NCBI GenBank assembly: GCA_020854015.1
Contig: JADZGG010000029.1
Coordinates: 1 to 7,670, forward strand
Direction of reading: 5' to 3'
Origin: Flavobacteriales bacterium
GTDB taxonomy: Bacteria; Bacteroidota; Bacteroidia; Flavobacteriales_F; PHOS-HE28
Length of the DNA stretch: 7,670 bases
Under the pieces are notes generated by a model, which saw only the letters and a list, made by a program, of their open reading frames with translations, ran no database searches and was not told where the DNA came from. Numbering within the stretch: position 1 is the stretch's first letter; each line of letters starts with the position of its first letter. This document shows positions 6,401 through 7,670 of this stretch, piece by piece. The position numbers and the translations under genes are program-made.

Positions 6401-7597
6401 GGCCAAGAGCACCGGGGGATTCTCGCTGAAGGTTTGACCTGCGCTGACATTGACTACGACCGGACCTGTGATCCCACAGAGGTAGGAGATGTTGATCGCA
6501 TTGATGCAGTCCGTGAAGTTCGCGAAATTGCCACCTCCGGTCGGCAGCGTGTTGTTGATGGTGAAGGTGGCGCCAGGGGCGGCAGGGTTCACGAATACCG
6601 TGTAGAAGGAAGTTGCTGTACCACCACCGTTGGCGCACGTGGTCGTGCAGGCGAAGTAGGTCGTTTGCGTGAGTGCTGCGGTGGTGACGGAGTTGCCCGT
6701 GCCGACAGGGGTGGGGAAGGGACCACCAGGGCCGCTAGTGCCGGAGTCCCAAGTGTAAGTAAGGCCACTGAAGGGCAAGGCAGGAATGGAAAGCGCAGCT
6801 GTTTGGCCAGAACAGACAGCTGTAGGTCCGGTGATCGTGCCTGCTGTAGGAGCACCGGAGCAGGCAACAGGTGTGAACGAGTAGTAGCGAGGTGTTGCGA
6901 TTGCTCCAGCATTGGTCGTGATGAAGCTGGAGGTAGTGTTCAGATTCGTGCCAGCATCAACCATGTTGTATACCCCCGTAGCCGACAGTATGCCAATGGA
7001 GTAGCCGGTCGAATTGGCCAACATGCCAGTGCCATACACATAAGTGATGGCGTTGGTGGTCTCATCGAGCCAACACTGGAAGGTGGCGTTGGCCGCGCCA
7101 GTGGTGTTGCGCGGAATGGTCACGTACCACTCCACTACCATGCGGCGATTTGGCGCCGTACCTACTAGCAGGTAGCGCAGTTGTCCATTGGTTCCGGTCG
7201 CCAGATCATCCCAGTAGGGCATCAGAGCGGGTGAGGCTGTATTGGCGTTCGCCTCTGTATTGGTCCACTGGTTTGTTAGCGCGGTACCACCCAAACGGAA
7301 TAGACCGTTCGAGTTCGCCGAGAATTGCGTGTAGGCAACACTGTTGAAGGTGAAGGTGAACCCGATGTTGGTCACGGGGGTGATCGCATCGTCAGCGCCT
7401 CCTGTCAGCGTCAGGACTGTTGCACCCGTCATGTTCTGAAGGACCGAGCTCGCTCCTGTAGTTCCCGTAGCGAATGCGTAAAGGTTCGGTGCCTGCGCCT
7501 GCACGGACCCCGCCAAGCCGAGGGCTCCGATCAACAGACTGCACAGCCACCATCGTGTGATGCGTGAGGTTCTCTTCGAAGGGTTGCGATGGTCCAT
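1..7597 (-). CDS. Giant secreted multidomain adhesin-like protein, Bacteroidota T9SS type (3' end cut by window)
   Basis: One unbroken frame of 2532 codons runs from the ATG at 7597-7595 to the left edge, with no stop and no frame change. Domain order: signal peptide 1-34, N-terminal beta-sandwich 35-245, Ig/PKD-like 246-338, right-handed beta-helix 344-863, then twice the series linker, LamG, FN3, anchor J, FN3, anchor J (868-1706 and 1707 to beyond 2532). This ATG is chosen because a basic n-region and a hydrophobic signal core follow at once, and no other in-frame ATG lies upstream within the window, although the frame stays open to the right edge. No enzyme domain or catalytic motif is visible. 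By family resemblance the protein is exported across the inner membrane by Sec and probably across the outer membrane by the type IX system, to act outside the cell in adhesion or matrix building. The C-terminal sorting domain that would prove T9SS export is outside the window. The coding sequence is certain; the cellular role is inference. Confidence 0.95.
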   Translation of the reverse strand, partial: MDHRNPSKRTSRITRWWLCSLLIGALGLAGSVQAQAPNLYAFATGTTGASSVLQNMTGATVLTLTGGADDAITPVTNIGFTFTFNSVAYTQFSANSNGLFRLGGTALTNQWTNTEANANTASPALMPYWDDLATGTNGQLRYLLVGTAPNRRMVVEWYVTIPRNTTGAANATFQCWLDETTNAITYVYGTGMLANSTGYSIGILSATGVYNMVDAGTNLNTTSSFITTNAGAIATPRYYSFTPVACSGAPTAGTITGPTAVCSGQTAALSIPALPFSGLTYTWDSGTSGPGGPFPTPVGTGNSVTTAALTQTTYFACTTTCANGGGTATSFYTVFVNPAAPGATFTINNTLPTGGGNFANFTDCINAINISYLCGITGPVVVNVSAGQTFSENPPVLLASGASAINSITFQKSGAGANPVITPTGTAGTTDFGLCVTGGDFITFDGIDINASAVSAVEFGYLVRNASTTNGANDITIKNCAVSLNRNNTGSMGVVNSMATTVGAGFTPASALGTNNNFLVDNVTVTNCFAQGIRVEGNATFRPAGHIVQNCSVGAPYVGQPLPDIGHASLSSSPTGIYVTNVDGVKVRSNTVRNVGVTQPTTANAAKGIWLNLCYGTTNEVNNNRVYGIRNFAPTVLNIARGIEVVLPTTGTVTAFVWNNTITDLTSNYSGTITASRGISGIFCSVGSATATYHVDHNNVSLNGNGSLNTSSTCFEFGGSTAVYNLRNNAFANYTGTQTSPAIHVALYSASGTATIANTASQMNFNDLYVPNTTQGGVAFAGAALRATNALFDTFVTTPGITTTNGLSVDPLFSSDLHTQSPSLDGTAGSTSTTPAIANLTWVTTDMDAAVRNSPPDIGADDFSPPACVAPLATYYIYDACATSEFYAMVTVTSLGSAANVNIVSSAGTQSGVGLGTYSVGPFPSGTPVNVTVESPGNPTCDLVLTGLNFDCATNGGKNALSFDGVNDGVNCGNAASLNLTAQVSLEAWIYPTAFKPGTFEGSIINKEGGNQGYQIRCGGQGVLEFILGYGTNYYNCTSPINTLTLNTWQHVAGTYDGTTSRLYLNGVQVASVAGGLPLALSANNLRIGDYAVTPGTRAFQGLIDEVRIWNTALPQLQIQGAMNQLYCGSEPGLVAYYRFDQGQSNGPNATVTTLTDLTANANNGTLSNLALTGTTSNWVQGVTTLAPCVNCFAPANISIANLTPSTVDLTWTNNASASYDWELRTSGLPGSGAVGLVQSGNSAASPVNVTGLPGSTTMTLYVRGVCVAPTATSFWAAGPTFITPCVATTIPYTENFDGVTTPALPVCMILQNVNGGSTWTTVTAPTGYTGKTAQYGFSSSLIGDDWIYTQGLTMAAGTVYKLTFKYGNNSATFTEKLEVKFGTAPTAGSMANNLLNFPSINQNAAQNAATYFVAPSAGVYYIGFHAYSAINQFNLFLDDISVTLAPACIDPTNVTISALQATQATVNWNCPLCTGNFYVEYGAPGFTPGVDANPGTGTMAGPFTGTSGTISGLTSQTNYQVVVRQDCSGSFSTNSAAINFTTPCSSTNVPYFETFDAVTTPAIPACMSVENVNGGTTWTTVTAPTGYTGKTAQYAFSGSLVGDDWLYTQGLNLTAGTIYNLTFKYGNNSTSFIEKLEVKYGNSPVAASMANTIVQFPTINQNAPQNASVYFVPATSGVQYIGFHAYSAVNQFNLFLDDISVVAVPCVVPSATYTVVPDCGNLQFSVQVNLTDLGLSPTVTIQSDYAGNPGGVTANIPGTYTVGPFASASNVNVTVVNNSNNACNLVLNNLTYDCANPPRALSFDGVNDRLNCGNGPSINITGTALTVEAWIYPTSWRTFVYEGNIVNKEGAGFQGYMLRAGASGTLNFEMGMGGNWQGATTGTGVLTLNQWQHVAGTYDGARIRLYKNGVEVLNVAATGSIALAPPPLHIGSAFDYNTRNFPGIIEEVRIWNTTLSSTQLLDNRNRVYCGTEPGLMAYYRFDQGVPNGSNPTVTTLADQTAFGNNGALAGFALTGTSSNWVTGQTMAACVPITCPQPLGLTISNVQQTTANLVWTNNGSPSYQYEVRTSGGPGSGPAGLIASGTSASSPAAISGLAASTTYSFYVRSVCAGPTTSYWSANSFVTPACVSVNVPYTINPTAGIVACTSVQNLNQGVTWAATGAPTGFTGQVMSYSHSNNVAANDWYFSQGLNLSAGTNYRLTFKTGNNNLAYAEGMRVLLGGSALAADMNTLLWQNAAVSTGPGVAQTVVVDFTVATTAVYNLGFHCNSIPLVNATGPILYLDEINVDVAPACLPPANVTASNILANTTDLTWGCPSCTGQFYVEYGPIGFVPGAGIGPNGGLVEGPFFTNSASIVGPLTDNSTYQVYVRQDCSGSFSANSLVASFTTACLPTTIPYTESFTGVTVPANPACMRTQDVNGAGTWATQAQPAGWSTGQVARVTSLQYIPANDWYFLPQMNLTAGVSHRVTFTYGNATAAKVNKLELKYGAWAHSSAMNNAIVSLPTITNTAPATFSMDFVPATSGDQVIGFHT
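431..721 (-). other. Fibronectin type III domain 4, type b (residues 2293-2389)
   Basis: Begins CLPPANVTASNILANTTDLTW, then GCPSCTGQFYVEYG, GFVPGAGIGPNGG, STYQVYVRQDCSGSFSANS and ends FTTAC. It shares the CPxCTG and VRQDCSGSFS marks with the domain at 1449-1544 in the same place of supermodule 1. Confidence 0.85.
722..1216 (-). other. Choice-of-anchor J domain 3 (residues 2128-2292)
   Basis: Starts VPYTINPTAG, with the usual ENFD opening degenerate, then GVTWAATGAPTGFTGQVMSY, ANDWYFSQGLNL, YRLTFKTGNNN, VYNLGFHCNS and the ending LYLDEINV. The fold is recognisable but the sequence is well diverged from the anchor J domains of supermodule 1. It carries a cysteine in the GFHCNS strand that they lack. 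Confidence 0.8.
1217..1495 (-). other. Fibronectin type III domain 3, type a (residues 2035-2127)
   Basis: Begins CPQPLGLTISNVQQTTANLVW and continues with WTNN, YEVRTSGGPGSGPAGL, AISGLAASTTYSFYVRSVC and SYW, ending FVTPAC. It aligns along its whole length with the FN3 domain at 1192-1285, which occupies the same place in supermodule 1. Confidence 0.85.
1511..2200 (-). other. LamG-like domain 2 (residues 1800-2029)
   Basis: Has the same landmarks as the first LamG: ALSFDGVND (1801-1809), VEAWIYP, NIVNKEGAGFQGYML, QWQHVAGTYDG, RLYKNGVEV, LHIGSAF, IIEEVRIWN and CGTEPGLMAYYRFDQG (C1970), then an 'NNGALAGFALTGT..NWV' tail. C1813 and C1970 match C972 and C1128 of the first copy. The extra pair of that copy is replaced here by non-cysteine residues (YMLRAGASG and NWQGATTG). 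Confidence 0.9.
2213..2479 (-). other. Linker beta domain 2 (residues 1707-1795)
   Basis: Second copy of the cysteine-bounded linker (C1707 to C1795, 89 residues): ATYTVVPDCGNLQFSVQVNL, then GTYTVGPFASASNVNVTVV and CNLVLNNLTYDC. It again sits directly before a LamG domain, so linker and LamG behave as one unit. Confidence 0.65.
2480..2965 (-). other. Choice-of-anchor J domain 2 (residues 1545-1706)
   Basis: Starts VPYFETFDAV and continues with TTWTTVTAPTGYTGKTAQY, GDDWLYTQGLNL, LTFKYGNNS, IGFHAYSAVNQFNLFLDDI. Residues 1573-1702 align without gaps to 1314-1443, with 98 of 130 positions identical by my hand count. It closes supermodule 1. Confidence 0.85.
2492..2881 (-). repeat. Homogenised repeat, copy B (core of anchor J domain 2)
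   Basis: Codes for residues 1573-1702, the same length as copy A with no gaps. Shared DNA stretches include the codons around TAPTGYTGKTAQY and around IGFHAYSA and NQFNLFLDDISV, with differences mostly at third positions there. Confidence 0.75.
2966..3253 (-). other. Fibronectin type III domain 2, type b (residues 1449-1544)
   Basis: Begins CIDPTNVTISALQATQATVNW, then the unusual CPLCTGNFYVEYG motif, the loop region PGFTPG, GTISGLTSQTNYQVVVRQDC and SGSFSTNS, ending NFTTPC. It has the FN3 strand pattern plus a CxxC in the B-C region. It corresponds to the domain at 2293-2389, which keeps the CPxCTG, FYVEYG and VRQDCSGSFS marks, and it differs clearly from the type a FN3 domains. Confidence 0.85.
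3254..3742 (-). other. Choice-of-anchor J / cleaved-adhesin-like domain 1 (residues 1286-1448)
   Basis: Starts with IPYTENFDG (1291-1299), the usual opening of this jelly-roll family, then STWTTVTAPTGYTGKTAQY, GDDWIYTQGL (1344-1353), a TVYKLTFKYGNN strand, YYIGFHAYSA and the ending FLDDISV (1437-1443). These marks correspond to the adhesin domains of gingipain-like proteins and to many T9SS cargo proteins. The role is probably ligand or surface binding. The core is about 75% identical by hand count to the anchor J domain at 1545-1706. Confidence 0.85.
3269..3658 (-). repeat. Homogenised repeat, copy A (core of anchor J domain 1)
   Basis: Codes for residues 1314-1443. It matches copy B at 2492-2881, with a spacing of 777 bases (259 codons), visible in both the protein and the DNA. 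The two copies are closer to each other than either is to the anchor J domains of supermodule 2. Confidence 0.75.
3743..4024 (-). other. Fibronectin type III domain 1, type a (residues 1192-1285)
   Basis: Begins CFAPANISIANLTPSTVDLTW and continues with YDWELRTSG, a VNVTGLPGSTTMTLYVRGVC core strand pair and the end TFITPC. The 'W' strand, the 'V.GL...T.Y..YVR..C' motif and the length of about 94 residues are those of FN3 domains in Bacteroidota surface proteins. It pairs with the domain at 2035-2127 (WTNN, RTSG, YVR.VC, SFW/SYW in the same places). Confidence 0.85.
4034..4723 (-). other. LamG-like (concanavalin A-type) domain 1 (residues 959-1188)
   Basis: A classic LamG_3-type jelly roll: ALSFDGVND (960-968), EAWIYP (987-992), IINKEGGNQGYQI, TWQHVAGTYDG (1048-1058), RLYLNGVQV, LRIGDY and LIDEVRIWN (1103-1111), followed by the C-terminal part CGSEPGLVAYYRFDQG (1128-1143) and an 'NNGTLSNLALTGT..NWV' tail. 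Domains of this kind bind carbohydrates or proteins. C972 and C1128 are conserved in the second copy and could close the fold. C1018 and C1037 are found only here. Confidence 0.9.
4742..4996 (-). other. Linker beta domain 1 (residues 868-952)
   Basis: An 85-residue domain bounded by cysteines C868 and C952. It contains ATYYIYDACATSEFYAMVTV, then GTYSVGPFPSGTPVNVTVE, then CDLVLTGLNFDC. The 'GTY.VGPF.SGT.V.VTV....N..C.L.L..L..DC' pattern is shared with the domain at 1707-1795 and is familiar from other flavobacterial secreted proteins, but I cannot give it a family name. It looks like a short Ig-like sandwich placed directly before each LamG domain. Confidence 0.65.
5009..6568 (-). other. Right-handed parallel beta-helix domain (residues 344-863)
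   Basis: A 520-residue region rich in Asn, Thr, Val and Gly with repeated strand-turn units. Visible rungs include NDITIKNCAVSLNRNNTG (C480), FLVDNVTVTNCFAQGIRV, HIVQNCSV, GIYVTNVDGVKVRSNTVRNV, GIWLNLCYGTTNEVNNNRV, TAFVWNNTITDL and YHVDHNNVSLNG. It opens with GGGNFANFTDCINAI (354-368), the usual beginning of these helices in Bacteroidota, and ends with DMDAAVRNSPPDIGADDF (846-863), a common closing signature there. The fold is shared by polysaccharide lyases and adhesins. I see no clear lyase active-site residues, so a carbohydrate- or surface-binding role is preferred, but an enzymatic role cannot be excluded by eye. It is present once, unlike the modules that follow. Confidence 0.8.
6584..6862 (-). 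other. Ig/PKD-like domain (residues 246-338)
   Basis: A domain of about 93 residues that starts at C246 and contains GPTAVCSGQTAAL (C262), LTYTWDSGT, a TTAALTQTTYFACTTTC stretch and the closing strand FYTVFVNP. This matches the Ig-like/PKD-like repeats of Bacteroidota surface proteins, in which 'VCSGQ' begins the fold, 'YTW' is a central strand and 'T.YYVCT..C..G' follows. The paired cysteines are probably disulfide-bonded after export. It likely acts as a rigid spacer between the N-terminal domain and the beta-helix. Confidence 0.7.
6863..7495 (-). other. N-terminal extracellular beta-sandwich domain (residues 35-245)
   Basis: About 210 residues with alternating polar and aromatic/aliphatic positions typical of beta-sandwiches. 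Markers are ADDAITPVTNIGFTFTF (68-84), YTQFSANSNG (89-98), the aromatic-acidic stretch ALMPYWDDL, and VVEWYVTIP. The pattern 'DD..P..IGF.F.F....Y....VSTNG ... WDDL ... V.EW' recurs at the N-terminus of large secreted Bacteroidota proteins and loosely resembles nidogen-like domains. I do not recognise a named family with certainty. The domain has no cysteine apart from the one in FQCWLDE and no obvious catalytic residues. Confidence 0.6.
7496..7597 (-). other. Type I signal peptide (residues 1-34)
   Basis: The N-terminus has a basic stretch with K8, R9, R12 and R15, then a hydrophobic core beginning at W16-W17 and running through LCSLLIGALGLAG, then the small-residue end SVQAQA. Cleavage is most likely after A34 (VQA before QAP); cleavage after A36 is less likely because proline would follow. 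There is no lipobox: the one cysteine (C19) sits too early in the core, so this is not a lipoprotein. It sends the protein to the periplasm through Sec. Confidence 0.9.
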
Positions 7598-7670
7598 GGT
7601 CGAATGGTTGAGGATTGGCTTATGGGATCGACGAGGTGGGAAAGGCTGGGGTGGAGACAACCACTTTACG
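7598..7670 (-). other. Upstream sequence of the giant gene; no promoter or SD recognised
   Basis: These 73 bases precede the start codon. There is no purine-rich Shine-Dalgarno sequence in the 20 bases before the ATG (CCTCAACCATTCGACC on the coding strand), which is usual in Bacteroidota. I find no good match to the Bacteroidota -7 element (TAnnTTTG). The frame of the gene is open through this stretch but has no further ATG. The promoter may lie beyond the right edge. Confidence 0.5.

Noticed and set aside
6589..6912. Minus-strand frame of 107 codons and other short minus-strand frames
   Set aside because: They are out of frame with, and fully inside, the giant gene, whose own frame gives recognisable domains at the same places.
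7551..7553. Alternative minus-strand ATG at 7553
   Set aside because: It is out of frame with the giant protein and would skip the signal peptide.
7651..7664. Small inverted repeat GTGG-6 bases-CCAC upstream of the start
   Set aside because: Only four base pairs, expected by chance, with no T-run and no clear operator context.

Overview
The window is almost entirely one gene. A single reading frame on the minus strand starts at an ATG at 7597 and runs without a stop for 2532 codons to the left edge, where it is cut off. It encodes a giant, secreted, multidomain surface protein. There is no second gene, RNA gene, mobile element or CRISPR array that I can support. The 73 bases right of the start codon (7598-7670) are the only sequence outside the frame.

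Organism: the domain set points to Bacteroidota. A type I signal peptide is followed by an Ig/PKD-like domain, a right-handed beta-helix ending in a DMDAAVR..PDIGADDF signature, LamG-like domains, fibronectin type III (FN3) domains and choice-of-anchor J (cleaved-adhesin-like) domains. This is the style of proteins exported by the type IX secretion system (T9SS). Codon use leans to G/C in third positions (AAC, ACC, GGC, CTG), so a GC-rich Flavobacteriales-type lineage is more likely than a classic AT-rich Flavobacterium; this is inference. No Shine-Dalgarno sequence precedes the start, which also fits Bacteroidota.

Layout from the N-terminus (right) to the left edge: signal peptide (residues 1-34); N-terminal beta-sandwich (35-245); Ig/PKD-like domain (246-338); beta-helix (344-863); then two tandem supermodules of about 839 residues. 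Each supermodule has the order linker beta domain, LamG, FN3 type a, anchor J, FN3 type b, anchor J. Supermodule 1 is residues 868-1706. Supermodule 2 starts at 1707 and is cut by the window edge inside its last anchor J domain.

How it works together: no catalytic domain is visible. The parts are binding, spacing and stacking modules, so the best reading is a very large adhesin or surface/matrix protein. The expected C-terminal T9SS sorting domain would lie beyond the left edge and is not seen. The main points of interest are the supermodule duplication, a mosaic history in which the two anchor J domains of supermodule 1 resemble each other more than their counterparts, and cysteines placed at nearly every domain boundary.
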